Positions 40,860 to 50,396 of a stretch of 64,000 bases of DNA are shown here, piece after piece. The position numbers were made by a program, and so were the translations under genes. Each line of letters starts with the position of its first letter. The first letter of the stretch is position 1. The stretch is from positions 1,550,001 through 1,614,000 of the forward strand of contig CAVRXL010000012.1 in NCBI GenBank assembly GCA_963725145.1. Reading direction: 5' to 3'. The notes beneath the pieces are model-generated. The model searched no databases. It had not been told where the DNA came from and saw only the letters and a list, made by a program, of their open reading frames with translations. This DNA is from DATAEE01 sp963725145 (GTDB lineage: Bacteria; Acidobacteriota; Vicinamibacteria; Vicinamibacterales; 2-12-FULL-66-21).

Positions 40860-40888
40860 AATTTAACAGGTTGCGCGTAGTGTGTCAA
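40860..40888 (-). promoter_or_regulatory. Near-consensus sigma-70 promoter of the GHL10-like gene
   Basis: On the minus strand: perfect -35 TTGACA (40883-40888), a 17-bp spacer, and -10 TAAATT (40860-40865). The predicted start, about 40853, falls just upstream of the ATG at 40849, so the mRNA would be nearly leaderless. No Shine-Dalgarno sequence is present. Confidence 0.6.
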
Positions 40889-40957
40889 CGCGGCACACGC
40901 TCGACGCGCCGCGAGGTTTCGAGTACGCTCTCGCGCGGTGAGAGACCTTCCCCTGTC

Positions 40958-41923
40958 GTGTTCGTGATTGGCATCGACGCAGGCGGCACCAAAACCGTCT
41001 GCCAGCTCGCGGATGAGACCGGGGCGGTCATTCAGGAGACGCGCGGCCCCGGCGCGAACCTCCAGGCTGTCGGCGAGCTCGAGGTCGAGAAGGTGCTCCA
41101 CGACGTGATGGAGCGCGCGATCCGCGGATCGGGTGGCGCCGGCTCGGGCGCCGACAGACGAGCCAGACTCCCTGCGGCCATCTGCCTCGGCATCGCGGGC
41201 GTCGACCGCGAGGAGGACGCGCTCGTCGTCGGCGACATCATGCGCCGGATCGGGCAGAACGCCAGGGTCCTCATCGTCAACGACGCGCTCGTCGCGCTCG
41301 AGGCGGGCGTACCGGGCCAGCCCGGCGTCGTGGTCATCGCCGGCACCGGCTCGATCGCCTACGGGCGCAACGGACGCGGGGAGGCGGCGCGTGCCGGCGG
41401 TTGGGGCTACGTGCTCGGCGACGAGGGGAGCGGGTACTGGATCGGACGCACGGCGCTCCGAGCCGTTTTGCGCGAAGCCGACCGTCGCGGGGAGCCGACC
41501 AGCCTCACCGGTCGGCTGCTGATGCACTTCGACGTCACGAAGCCGCAGGATCTCATTCACGCCGTCTACTACGGGGGCCTGCAGTCGACGGCGATCGCCG
41601 CGCTCGCGCCGCACGTGCAGGAAGCGTACGAAGAGGGAGACACCGTCGCCGCCGGGATTCTCGACGGCGCCGCTCGCGAGCTGACGTCGTCGGCGCTCTC
41701 GGTGGCGCGGCGGCTAGAGCTCCTCGAGGAGCCGTGCACGTTTCTCCTGGCCGGCGGCGTGTTCAAAGGCGTGCCCTGGCTCGTGACCGAGCTGACCGAA
41801 CGGCTGAAGGCGACGGCGGCGCAAGCCAGCGTCATCCGGCTGGAGGCCGAGCCGGCGAGCGGCGCCGTACGGCTGGCGCTCGCCGACGCCCGCGGCAGCT
41901 TGACGCTGCCGGTGTATCTGTAG
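40958..41923 (+). CDS. BadF/BadG-family sugar kinase, MurK-like (GlcNAc/MurNAc kinase)
   Basis: ASKHA-fold kinase of about 321 residues. The phosphate-1 loop is GIDAGGTKTVCQL at the N-terminus, phosphate-2 is VVIAGTGSIAYGRN, and the adenosine loop LLAGGVFKGV is near the end. GGWGYVLGDEGSGYWIG is typical of the N-acetylglucosamine kinase branch of the family. MurK of Clostridium acetobutylicum, which phosphorylates MurNAc and GlcNAc at O6, belongs here. The neighbours nagB-like and murQ match the fate of the products. It starts at GTG, and its stop overlaps the next start by one base. Confidence 0.85.
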   Translation: MFVIGIDAGGTKTVCQLADETGAVIQETRGPGANLQAVGELEVEKVLHDVMERAIRGSGGAGSGADRRARLPAAICLGIAGVDREEDALVVGDIMRRIGQNARVLIVNDALVALEAGVPGQPGVVVIAGTGSIAYGRNGRGEAARAGGWGYVLGDEGSGYWIGRTALRAVLREADRRGEPTSLTGRLLMHFDVTKPQDLIHAVYYGGLQSTAIAALAPHVQEAYEEGDTVAAGILDGAARELTSSALSVARRLELLEEPCTFLLAGGVFKGVPWLVTELTERLKATAAQASVIRLEAEPASGAVRLALADARGSLTLPVYL

Positions 41924-42663
41924 TGCGAATCACGGTCTTCAAGAACGAGAGGGAAGCGTCCCTCGCGCTCGCGCGGCGCGTGGGCTCCGAGCTGGCGTCG
42001 ACGCCGGCGATCGTTCTGGGACTGCCGACGGGACGCACGCCGATTCACATGTATCGTGAGCTCGTGAAGATGCACGGCCGCGCCGGTGCGGACTTCTCAC
42101 GCGCCACGACGTTCAATCTGGACGAGTTTCTCGGCGTGGCCCCCTCGCACCCGGGCAGCTATCGCAGCTACATGGAGACCCACCTCTTCTCGCACGTGAA
42201 CCTCGCGCCCCAGCGGATTCACTTCCTGAACGGCGCGACGACGGATCCGGATGGCGAGTGCGACCGCTACGAGGCCGAGATCGAGGCGGCGGGAGGCATC
42301 GACCTGCAGATTCTGGGGCTGGGCACGAACGGTCACATCGGATTCAACGAGCCGGCCCGGGCGCTCGAGCCGCGGACGCATCGGGTGGTGTTGAAGCCTT
42401 CGACCCGGCGGTCGAACGCGCCGCTCTTCGGCGACGACCCGGAGGCCGTGCCGCGCGAGGCGCTCTCGATGGGGATGGCGACGATCATGCGCGCGCGGGC
42501 GCTCGTGCTCCTGGCGACGGGGAAGAGCAAGGCGTCGTGCATCGCGAAGATCGTGGGGGGTCCCATCACGACCCGGCTGCCGGCTTCCTGTCTGCAGCTG
42601 CACCCAAAGGTGGAGCTCATGCTCGACGAGGCGGCCGCGTCGCGGATCCAAGGACGACCCTGA
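41923..42663 (+). CDS. nagB: Glucosamine-6-phosphate deaminase
   Basis: NagB-family isomerase/deaminase of 246 residues that converts glucosamine-6-phosphate to fructose-6-phosphate and ammonia. Motifs: VLGLPTGRTPIHMY (phosphate loop), TTFNLDEFLG (catalytic Asp), LGLGTNGHIGFNEPA (catalytic His with Asp/Glu relay) and TGKSKA. It starts at GTG overlapping the kinase stop, so the two are translationally coupled. No nagA deacetylase is in the window, which leaves one step of the route elsewhere. 6-phosphogluconolactonase is an alternative family but lacks the NGHIGFNEP pattern. Confidence 0.92.
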   Translation: MRITVFKNEREASLALARRVGSELASTPAIVLGLPTGRTPIHMYRELVKMHGRAGADFSRATTFNLDEFLGVAPSHPGSYRSYMETHLFSHVNLAPQRIHFLNGATTDPDGECDRYEAEIEAAGGIDLQILGLGTNGHIGFNEPARALEPRTHRVVLKPSTRRSNAPLFGDDPEAVPREALSMGMATIMRARALVLLATGKSKASCIAKIVGGPITTRLPASCLQLHPKVELMLDEAAASRIQGRP

Positions 42664-42704
42664 AGAGTGTCACGACGACTCTGAGGTCGTACCAATCTTC
42701 GGGA

Positions 42705-43649
42705 TCAGCCGAGGCGCAGGATCTCGCGGAGCCGCGGCTCGATATCCTCGCCGATGGCGTTCCGGATCGATTCGTCCGCTCTCTTGAGCCTGCGGACTGC
42801 CTGCGCGTACGTCACGCCGGCCTTCTGCATCACGATGGCGGCTTTGGTGTGATAGCGCGCTTCCTTCAGGAGCCGTCCCGCTTCGTCGTAGTCGACGCCC
42901 GTCACGATCGTGATGATGCGTCGCGCACGGTCTTTCAACTTCTCGCTCCCGGTCTGGACGTCCACCATCAGGTTGCCGTACGTCTTGCCGACCTTGACCA
43001 TTGAAATGGTCGTGAGCATGTTCAGCACCAGCTTCGTGGCGGTGCCGGCCTTCAGACGCGTCGAGCCCGCGATGATCTCCGGCCCGACGGCCGGCGCGAT
43101 GACGAGGTCGACGAAGGTGTTCAGCTCGGATCCCGGCCAGCAGGTGACGAAGATGATCTTGGCTCCGGCTTTTCGTGCGCGAGTGAGCGCGCCACGGACG
43201 AACGGCGTGACGCCGCTCGCCGACACGCCGACGATGACGTCTCGTTTCGCCGGACGGAGGCGCGCGACGCTGCGGGCCCCTTCCTCGTAGTTGTCCTCGA
43301 CCCCCTCCTTCGCGCGGAACACTGCGTCCTGTCCGCCGGCCATCAGCGCCTGCACGAGCCGGGCCGGCGTGCCGAAGGTCGGCGGCATCTCGGCGGCCTC
43401 CAGCACGCCCAACCTGCCACTCGTCCCAGCCCCCACGAGGATCACGCGTCCCCCCTTGCGGAGCGCCTGCGTCACGATCTCGATGCCATGCGCGATGCGA
43501 TCCTTCTCTTTGTGGACCGCTGCGATGACCTTCTTATCCTCGCTGACGACCAGCTCGATGATGTCCGCGACCGGAGCCTTGTCGAGCGCGAGACTGGCGG
43601 GGTTGATCGCTTCCGTGGGGAGGAACTGCCACTTCGAGTGCGTGGGCAT
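42705..43649 (-). CDS. murQ: N-acetylmuramic acid 6-phosphate etherase
   Basis: SIS-domain lyase (about 314 residues) that splits MurNAc-6-phosphate into GlcNAc-6-phosphate and D-lactate. Motifs: TEAINPAS at the N-terminus, ILVGAGTSGRLGVLEAAEMPPTFG (SIS and catalytic Glu), AVFRAKEGVEDNYEEGA (second Glu) and GVSASGVTPFV. The UBA-like C-terminal domain ends with AVRRLKRADESIRNAIGE. The ATG giving MPTHSKWQFLPTEAINPAS was chosen. It converges with nagB and diverges from the MoxR gene by about 30 bp, so both promoters must be packed or overlap coding sequence. Confidence 0.95.
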   Translation of the reverse strand: MPTHSKWQFLPTEAINPASLALDKAPVADIIELVVSEDKKVIAAVHKEKDRIAHGIEIVTQALRKGGRVILVGAGTSGRLGVLEAAEMPPTFGTPARLVQALMAGGQDAVFRAKEGVEDNYEEGARSVARLRPAKRDVIVGVSASGVTPFVRGALTRARKAGAKIIFVTCWPGSELNTFVDLVIAPAVGPEIIAGSTRLKAGTATKLVLNMLTTISMVKVGKTYGNLMVDVQTGSEKLKDRARRIITIVTGVDYDEAGRLLKEARYHTKAAIVMQKAGVTYAQAVRRLKRADESIRNAIGEDIEPRLREILRLG

Positions 43650-43680
43650 CGCCGGGTCGAGTACGTTACTCTGCGTACCC

Positions 43681-44679
43681 GTGGCTGTCAATTCGGTGAA
43701 CGCTTTCGACCAGTTTGTCGCGGCCGCCGCGCGGCTCGAACAGGAGCTCGCGCGCGCGATCATCGGTCAGCGGAGCGTCGTCCGCGAGATCCTGATCGCG
43801 TTTCTGGCGGGAGGCCACTGTCTGCTGCGCGGCGTTCCGGGTCTCGCGAAGACGCTGCTGATTCGCAAGCTCGCCGAAGCGGTCGACCTGAAGTTCAACC
43901 GGATCCAGTTCACACCGGATCTCATGCCGTCGGACATTCTCGGCGCCGAGGTGATCGAAGAAGATCGCGCGACAGGGCAGCGCGCGATCCGGTTCATCCG
44001 CGGCCCCATCTTCGCGAACATCATCCTCGCCGACGAAATCAACCGGACGCCGCCCAAGACGCAGGCCGCGTTGCTCGAGGCCATGCAGGAGTACCAGGTC
44101 ACGATCGGGGGCGTGCGCTTCGCGCTCGATCGGCCGCTGTTCGTCCTGGCCACGCAGAACCCGATCGAGCAGGAAGGCACGTACCCGCTGCCGGAGGCGC
44201 AGCTCGATCGCTTCATGTTCAACGTCGTCATTGACTATCCGACCGCGGAGGAGGAGCGCCGGATTCTCGCCGCGACCACGGCGGGCGAGGAGCCCGCGAT
44301 GCAGGTGGTGGCGAGCGGCGAGGAGATCGAACGGCTGCACGGCATCGTCCGCGACGTGCCCGCCGCGGCGAACGTCGTCGACTATGCGGCCCGGCTGGTG
44401 CGGGCGACGCGTCCGGCGGGGCCAGCCGAGGACGGCGCGCCGGAATTCGTGCGGCGCTGGGTCAAGTGGGGCGCGGGTCCACGCGCGGGCCAGGCGCTGC
44501 TGCTCGGGGGCAAAGCGCGGGCGCTCCTCGATGGCCGAAGCGTGGTCGCGCCGGAGGACATCCGCGCGGTGGCGCCCCCCGTGCTGCGCCACCGCGTGCT
44601 GCTGAATTTCCAGGCAGAGGCGGACGGCCTCGATCCCGACCAGGTCGTCAGCCGTCTCCTGGACGCGGTGCAGCCGTGA
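43681..44679 (+). CDS. MoxR-family AAA+ ATPase
   Basis: Chaperone-like AAA+ ATPase of about 332 residues. Walker A is the MoxR form GVPGLAKTLLIRKLAE, followed by RIQFTPDLMPSDILG, Walker B IILADEINRTPPKTQAALLEAMQEYQVTI and sensor LATQNPIEQEGTYPLPEAQLDRF. MoxR proteins work with the DUF58 and Bat/VWA proteins encoded next, probably in assembly of membrane or metal-containing complexes. GTG 43681 was taken; GTG 43696 is possible. The stop overlaps the next GTG (GTGA). Confidence 0.94.
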   Translation: MAVNSVNAFDQFVAAAARLEQELARAIIGQRSVVREILIAFLAGGHCLLRGVPGLAKTLLIRKLAEAVDLKFNRIQFTPDLMPSDILGAEVIEEDRATGQRAIRFIRGPIFANIILADEINRTPPKTQAALLEAMQEYQVTIGGVRFALDRPLFVLATQNPIEQEGTYPLPEAQLDRFMFNVVIDYPTAEEERRILAATTAGEEPAMQVVASGEEIERLHGIVRDVPAAANVVDYAARLVRATRPAGPAEDGAPEFVRRWVKWGAGPRAGQALLLGGKARALLDGRSVVAPEDIRAVAPPVLRHRVLLNFQAEADGLDPDQVVSRLLDAVQP

Positions 44680-45554
44680 TCGATCCCGCCGTCCTGACGC
44701 GGATCGCGGACCTCGAGCTCGTGGCGCGCGGCGTCGTCGAAGGTGCGATCGCCGGGTTGCACCGCAGCCCGTTTCACGGGTACAGCGCCGAGTTCAGCCA
44801 GTATCGACCGTATCGCCAGGGCGACGACCTGAAGTACGTCGACTGGAAGCTCTTCGCGCGCACCGATCGCATCTACACCAAACAGTTCCTCGAGATGACG
44901 AACGTCGCGGTGAACATCGTGATGGATCGCAGCGCGTCGATGGGGTTTCGGGAACGGGAAGACGGGCCCGCGAAGCTCGACTACGCGCGCGCGTTGTCTG
45001 CGGCGCTGGCCTATCTGATCGTCCGCCAGGGTGATGCCATCGGATGGACCGCGTGCGGCGACGAACAGGGAGACTATCTCGCGCCCCGCGGCGGACAGGC
45101 CCAGCTGCGAGCTGTGCTCGCCGCGATGGCTCGAGCGACGCCAGCGGGTCGCGAGCCGATCGCCCCGGGGTTGGCGCGGGCCATCGAGCGGATGAAAACG
45201 CGCGGGATGATCCTCGTGTTCACCGACCTGTACGAGCCGGACGAGGCGCTCGCGGTCGAGCTGCGGCGCGGCGCCCGCATGGGCCACGACGTTGTCCTGT
45301 TTCATCTGGTGACCCGGTCGGAGATTGAGTTTCCGTACGACGGCGACCTGGAATTCGTCGATCTCGAGACCGGGGTCCGCGTCCTCTCCGCCGCCGCCGG
45401 GACCGCCGGCGAGTACCGACGCGCGCTGGCCGATCATCTCGAGCGCTGGCGCCAACGGGCAACGGGGGACGGGCTGGAGTACGTCCGCGTCATCACTGAC
45501 ACCCCGGTTGACGTCGTTCTTCGCGCGCACCTGCTGAGCCGCGCCCACTTATGA
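44676..45554 (+). CDS. DUF58 / von Willebrand-like domain protein
   Basis: DUF58 protein of 292 residues that partners MoxR in many bacteria. Motifs: SPFHGYSAEFSQYRPYRQGDDLKYVDWKLFAR, the hallmark DUF58 stretch, then a VWA-like fold with VNIVMDRSASMGF, a MIDAS-like DxSxS. It is probably soluble, because no membrane segment is seen. It overlaps the moxR stop by 4 bp, and the bat-like gene starts 1 bp after its own stop. Confidence 0.92.
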   Translation: MIDPAVLTRIADLELVARGVVEGAIAGLHRSPFHGYSAEFSQYRPYRQGDDLKYVDWKLFARTDRIYTKQFLEMTNVAVNIVMDRSASMGFREREDGPAKLDYARALSAALAYLIVRQGDAIGWTACGDEQGDYLAPRGGQAQLRAVLAAMARATPAGREPIAPGLARAIERMKTRGMILVFTDLYEPDEALAVELRRGARMGHDVVLFHLVTRSEIEFPYDGDLEFVDLETGVRVLSAAAGTAGEYRRALADHLERWRQRATGDGLEYVRVITDTPVDVVLRAHLLSRAHL

Positions 45555-45555
45555 C

Positions 45556-46686
45556 ATGCGGCTGATCCTGCTGAACCCGGCCGGGCTCGCCGCGCTCGTC
45601 GGTCTGGCCGCGCCGATCCTCGTCCACCTGCTGCTGCGGCGTCGCGCCCGCCGCGTGCTGTTTCCAAGCGTGCGTTTCGTCCAGCCCTCGCATGCCGCCG
45701 CGGTCCGTCTGCGCGCGATCACGGACTGGGGGCTCCTGTGTGTCCGGTGCGCCGTGGTGGCGGCGGCCGCGATTGCTCTGGCACGACCGCTGCTGGTGAC
45801 GTCCGGCCGGCGCGACGGCTGGAATGCCCGGACGGTTCGCGCCATCGTGGTCGACGCCACGCCCTCCGCCGGCCGTCCGTCGGCGTCCGTGGACGAAGAA
45901 CGCCGCACGGCGTTCCGCTCGACCGTCATCGAGTCGCGGCAGATTGAGGATGGCATCGCGGAAGCCCTCAATTGGCTGTCGGCGGCGCCGCCGGCGAGAC
46001 GCGAGGTCGTCGTCATTTCCGATTTCCAGCGCGGAACGGTCGATCGCGTAACGGTCGGTCGTGTTCCTGCCTCGGTCGGTGTGCGACTCCGACAGGTCGT
46101 CTCTGACACGAGCTCGATCGCCGAACCAGAGGTTCGCGTCACCGTGCAAGCCCCGGCGCGCGATCGCGCGGTGGCTGAGGCGGCATTGCGTGCGGCGGGG
46201 CAGGATCCCAGTGATTCGCACGCCGGGTCCGGCCCGAGCCGACGAACCGTCGCGATTTACACGCGTGGCGCCGAACCGCCGCGCGACGCGGGACGCCTGC
46301 TGGCGCCGTGGATGGCGGCGGTCGCGCCGGCTGTTGCGAACGCCCGTGTCGGGGCCGTCGATGGGCGGTCGATGGTGATCGCTCTAGACGCGCCAGCGTC
46401 GTCGTTCGAGCTTCCGCGCACGGTTCGCGCTGTCCGCCGGGCGCTCCTGGCGCCCGCGGCGTGGCGGGAGCTCGAGCCGGAGCGGATGCCGCGGGCCGCG
46501 CTTGCGGCCTTGTCGCGACCCGCCCAGCCGGTCGCCGACGCCGACATGGAGCAGGCGGAGGAGCACGACGGCAGGTGGCTCTGGCTTGCAAGCCTTGCGT
46601 TCATCGGTCTCGAGACCTGGCTGCGGCGGCGGTTGGACGCCGGGGTGTCGACGTCGACAACAGGGGAGCACTCTCGTGCGGCCTGA
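45556..46686 (+). CDS. BatA-like membrane protein
   Basis: 376 residues beginning MRLILLNPAGLAALVGLAAPILVHLLLRR, the conserved BatA N-terminal membrane domain. A second membrane segment follows near 56-80, and a last one near 350-365. The middle resembles a VWA fold (VVDATPSAGRPSAS, REVVVISDFQRG), but the metal site is degenerate (DATPS instead of DxSxS). It is part of the MoxR/DUF58 operon. A role in envelope or stress assembly is inferred from the family. Confidence 0.83.
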   Translation: MRLILLNPAGLAALVGLAAPILVHLLLRRRARRVLFPSVRFVQPSHAAAVRLRAITDWGLLCVRCAVVAAAAIALARPLLVTSGRRDGWNARTVRAIVVDATPSAGRPSASVDEERRTAFRSTVIESRQIEDGIAEALNWLSAAPPARREVVVISDFQRGTVDRVTVGRVPASVGVRLRQVVSDTSSIAEPEVRVTVQAPARDRAVAEAALRAAGQDPSDSHAGSGPSRRTVAIYTRGAEPPRDAGRLLAPWMAAVAPAVANARVGAVDGRSMVIALDAPASSFELPRTVRAVRRALLAPAAWRELEPERMPRAALAALSRPAQPVADADMEQAEEHDGRWLWLASLAFIGLETWLRRRLDAGVSTSTTGEHSRAA

Positions 46687-48685
46687 GGCGGGCGGAAGTC
46701 GCGACGCTCGGGCCGTCCTGGATTTCCTCGAGCGCGCCGCGCGACGGCTGCGGCTCGAGCGCGCGCTGCGTTCGGTCGTATGGGGCCCGCTGGCGTTCTT
46801 CGTCGTCCCTGGTGTCGTCCGCCGCGCCAGGCATGATTCCGCCGTCGCGATCGAGCATCGCGACGGGCGCTTCAGAAACGTTCTCATCACTGCCGACGAA
46901 ATTCTGACAGGCCGGCTGCAAGTACCGGACTACGTCGCCGCGCGCGTGACGGGCGACGCCGCGAACGCGTCAGCGGAGGTCGATCTCCGGGATGTCTTTC
47001 CGCTTCGGCGTGTGGCGGGAGTCGCCGCCGTCTCGCTTCTCACCTGGCTCGTGGTGATCGTGGCGCTGTTTCGCTCGCCCGGGTCGGGGTCGTCGGTTGA
47101 TCGGGATCGAGGACGTCAGGCGAATGGCGTAGCGCGGGATGCCTGGCATGTCATCGCGACGGTTGTTCCGCCCGCCTATTCGGGACGGGATCGCGTCGCG
47201 CTGCGCGATCCGGAGCGCGTCGAGGCGCTCGAGGGTAGCGCGCTCCACCTGCGGATAGATGCGGGCGCCCCTCGATTGCGGGTCCGCACGGCTGGGAGCA
47301 CGCGCGCTTTCAGCCAGGTGGACGGCGCCGTCCAGACAACGGTTGTCACGCTCAGCGAATCAGGGTACGTCGCCCTCGAACCGGCCGACGCGGCCGCGTC
47401 AAGCGAGACGGCGGGGACGCGCCTGATCGCCGTCACCGTGATACCGGATCGCGCGCCAACCGCGCTCGTCACCACCCCCGGCAGGGATCTTCTGCTGCCC
47501 AACGCAAGCCGGCGAATCGCGATCGCGGGGGCCGCGTCCGACGATATCGGGCTGACCAGCCTGGAGCTGCGCTACACGACGATCAGCGGTTCGGGTGAGC
47601 AGTTCGACTTTCGCGAAGGCTCAGCCCGGATCGCAATCGACCGCGAGAGCTCCGCCCGCTGGCGTGCGAACGGCGACCTCCCGTTGCCTTCGCTCGGCCT
47701 CCAGCCGGGCGACACGGTCATCTACCGTCTCGTGGCGGTGGATGCCCGGGGCGTGACAGGAGCATCCGACACGTACATGGTCGATATCGTCGCGCCCGGT
47801 CAGGCGACGCTCGCGGGATTCGAGGTGCCGCCCGATCGAGATCGATACGCGATCAGCCAACAGATGATCCTGTTGAAGATCCAGCGGTTGCATGCGCGGC
47901 GCGCGACGCTCGCACCGGACGCGCTCAGGGAAGAGGCGCACGGTATTGCGGCGGAGCAGCGCACCGTCCGGGCGACGTTCACGTTCCTCATGGGCGGAGA
48001 GGTTCAGGACGAAGAGGAGGAAGCCGCACATTCCCACGAGATAGAGGAGGGCCGTCTCGAGAACACCGCCCGCCGCGACATGCTCGAAGCCGTCCGGCAC
48101 ATGACGGTCGTCGAGACACGGCTGATGACCGCCGACACCGCCGGCGCGATCCCCCCGGCGCGCGCCGCCGTCAGCGCGCTCGAGCGAGCGTTCGGCCGTC
48201 GGAAGTATTTCCTTCGAACGCTTCCCGTGCGCAGCCGGATCGATCCATCGCGGCGTCTCTCGGGGAAGCTCGAGGAGGCGCGCGATTCGTCCCGTCCGGT
48301 CGAGGCGGGCCAGGAACCTGCACAAGCGGGAGCCGCCCGGCGCGCGAGCGGCGACCTCGTCGCGCTTGCGGCGCAGGTCGCCGGATCATCCTCGATGTCT
48401 CCCGGCGATACGGCGCGGCGGCTCAGCCAGGCGGCAGAGCGCGTGCTGGCTCTCGACCCCTCGTCGAGCGATTTGCAGGGCGCCTCCCTGCGGTTGGCAC
48501 GGCGGGCTTCCGCGGTGTCGTCCGGGGCGGCCGTCTCGTCAGCAGCCGATGATGTGCGCGTCGCGCTGGAAGCCGTCCTCGCGCGCGCCCGACTCTTTGC
48601 GCCTCGCCCGCTGCAGCGGGATCCCGCGGAGGATGCTCTCAGGGGCAGGTGGCTCTCCGAGATCGAAGAGGCAGGACGGCGATGA
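46676..48685 (+). CDS. Large membrane protein of the Bat operon, DUF4175-like
   Basis: About 669 residues. Two hydrophobic segments near the N-terminus (about 35-50 and 115-135) are followed by a beta-rich periplasmic region with IAIAGAASDDIGLTSLELRYT and YRLVAVDARGVTGASDTYMVDIV. The second half is long, charged and helical (about 390-669). This plan matches DUF4175-type proteins that accompany MoxR/DUF58/BatA genes in several phyla. It starts at GTG, overlapping the bat-like gene by 11 bp. Function unknown. Confidence 0.75.
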   Translation: MRPEAGGSRDARAVLDFLERAARRLRLERALRSVVWGPLAFFVVPGVVRRARHDSAVAIEHRDGRFRNVLITADEILTGRLQVPDYVAARVTGDAANASAEVDLRDVFPLRRVAGVAAVSLLTWLVVIVALFRSPGSGSSVDRDRGRQANGVARDAWHVIATVVPPAYSGRDRVALRDPERVEALEGSALHLRIDAGAPRLRVRTAGSTRAFSQVDGAVQTTVVTLSESGYVALEPADAAASSETAGTRLIAVTVIPDRAPTALVTTPGRDLLLPNASRRIAIAGAASDDIGLTSLELRYTTISGSGEQFDFREGSARIAIDRESSARWRANGDLPLPSLGLQPGDTVIYRLVAVDARGVTGASDTYMVDIVAPGQATLAGFEVPPDRDRYAISQQMILLKIQRLHARRATLAPDALREEAHGIAAEQRTVRATFTFLMGGEVQDEEEEAAHSHEIEEGRLENTARRDMLEAVRHMTVVETRLMTADTAGAIPPARAAVSALERAFGRRKYFLRTLPVRSRIDPSRRLSGKLEEARDSSRPVEAGQEPAQAGAARRASGDLVALAAQVAGSSSMSPGDTARRLSQAAERVLALDPSSSDLQGASLRLARRASAVSSGAAVSSAADDVRVALEAVLARARLFAPRPLQRDPAEDALRGRWLSEIEEAGRR

Positions 48686-50385
48686 TGATGCGTGTCCTGC
48701 GTGGGGCAGCGATTGCGATCGCGGTCGGTGGGGTAGTGGACCCGGCGTGCGACGTGCGAACGACCGAGCGGCCGACGCTTGCAGTCGAGATCGTCGACAC
48801 GCCATCGCTCGCCTTGCCGGCGGAAGGGGGCGGGACGCGGCGTGACGCCGCAAGCCGCGTCCTGCAGGCGCTGAGGGAAAACCTTGCAGCCGACTGGAAG
48901 GTCGTTGAGGGCCCTGTCGCGACCGCCGCCGCTCGTGTCGTAGTCGGCGACGCGCCGCCCGCTATTGAGCTGGGAGCGTGGCACGAAACCGGGCGGCACG
49001 AGCCGCCGGTCCATGCGGTGACGGTTGCGTCCCCGCTGACTCCCAACGTGCGGATTATCCGCGCGCACGGACCCCGGCGGATCACGATCTGGGACAGCGC
49101 CGCGATCGGTGCGTCGATCGAAGGACGCGGCCTGAACGGCCAGAGCGTCGTCGTGCGTCTCTTCAAGGACGGCGTGGAGCTCGCGTCCGCAGAACACCGA
49201 TGGCGCGCGGATGTAGATGTCTTCGAGGCGCAGCTCACGTTCCTTCCGCCCGCGGTTGGCGCACATCGCCTGGAGATTCGGACGTCGAGTGCCGCGGCCG
49301 AGCGAACCGAACTGGACAATCGCGTGTCTCTGCTCATCGACACGGATTCGGTCCGGCGGCGCGTGCTCGTCTATCACCCCCGCTTGTCCTGGATGAGCGC
49401 CTTCGTGGCGCGAGCGATCGAGCGCGATCCGCGGCTCGAGCTGACATCACGCGCGCAGGCGTCGCGCGGGATCGCGGTGACCGCCGGGAAGGATCACGGA
49501 GGATTCGATGCCTTCGAAGCCGTCGTCATCGGCGCTCCAGATGCGCTGAATCGCGCGGAGGTCGAGGCCCTCAATCGATACGTTACGGTTCGGGGTGGAT
49601 CGGTGCTGCTCGTGGCCGATCGCAAGCTGGCCGGTCCGTCGTTGGCGCTGGCGCCGGCGACGTCGTTCGACGAGATCCTCCTCGACAAGGCGGTGGATCT
49701 CGCGCCGGGGCTTCGGGCGTCGGAGCTGAGCGTGCCGCGTCAGCCGCGCGAGGGATGGGACACGATCGGAAGCGACGGGACGAGGCCTGTGATCATGATG
49801 GCCCCGCGCGGTCGCGGTCGCGTCCTCTTTTCGGGCGCCCTCGACGCGTGGCGCTTCAGAGAACGCAGCCGCTACTGGCAGGATCTCGTCGCAGGACTCG
49901 CGGCCCGCACCCCTGCGGCGGTCGACCTGCGGGTCGAGCCGGCTATCGTCCGACCCGGAGAACTGATCGAGGTGTCATCTGACACGGCCGCGGCTCGAGT
50001 CGGAGGCGATGTCATCCGTCTCTGGCCTGGCGGGGAGCCGAATCTCTTCCGGGGACAATTCCGCGCGCCCGCCGAAGCTGGCACGCTGACGGTCACGGCC
50101 GAGCGCGGCGGCGCCGTCGCGGAAGCGTCGGTCTTCGTCGATCCCACGGCCGCGCAGCCGTGGCTCGATCGGGACGCCGGCCTCGAGGCGTTCGCAGCTG
50201 CGCACGGCGGGAGGCTCGTCGGCGCGCAGGACATCGGCCCGCTCGTCGCGGAGCTGACCCAGGCGGCCGACCTCCGGCCGGCCTCGCGGACGATCCGGCC
50301 GATGCGCAGTGCGTGGTGGATCGCCCCGTTCGCGTCGCTCCTTGCCGCGGAATGGACGCTGCGCCGGCGTCGTCACCTGCACTAG
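48682..50385 (+). CDS. Membrane protein with glutamine-amidotransferase-like domain, Bat operon
   Basis: 567 residues, starting in an ATGA overlap with the preceding gene. A weak N-terminal hydrophobic segment (about 4-18) is followed by beta-rich domains. A class I GATase-like fold is at about 220-400 (RVLVYHPRLSWMSAFVARAIERD, AFEAVVIGAPDALNRAEVEALNRYVTVRGGSVLLVAD, GRVLFSGALDAWRF). A C-terminal membrane segment is near 545-560. Such proteins often end MoxR/Bat operons. Catalytic Cys is not seen, so the domain is probably non-enzymatic. Confidence 0.74.
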   Translation: MMMRVLRGAAIAIAVGGVVDPACDVRTTERPTLAVEIVDTPSLALPAEGGGTRRDAASRVLQALRENLAADWKVVEGPVATAAARVVVGDAPPAIELGAWHETGRHEPPVHAVTVASPLTPNVRIIRAHGPRRITIWDSAAIGASIEGRGLNGQSVVVRLFKDGVELASAEHRWRADVDVFEAQLTFLPPAVGAHRLEIRTSSAAAERTELDNRVSLLIDTDSVRRRVLVYHPRLSWMSAFVARAIERDPRLELTSRAQASRGIAVTAGKDHGGFDAFEAVVIGAPDALNRAEVEALNRYVTVRGGSVLLVADRKLAGPSLALAPATSFDEILLDKAVDLAPGLRASELSVPRQPREGWDTIGSDGTRPVIMMAPRGRGRVLFSGALDAWRFRERSRYWQDLVAGLAARTPAAVDLRVEPAIVRPGELIEVSSDTAAARVGGDVIRLWPGGEPNLFRGQFRAPAEAGTLTVTAERGGAVAEASVFVDPTAAQPWLDRDAGLEAFAAAHGGRLVGAQDIGPLVAELTQAADLRPASRTIRPMRSAWWIAPFASLLAAEWTLRRRRHLH

Positions 50386-50396
50386 AATGACGCTTC

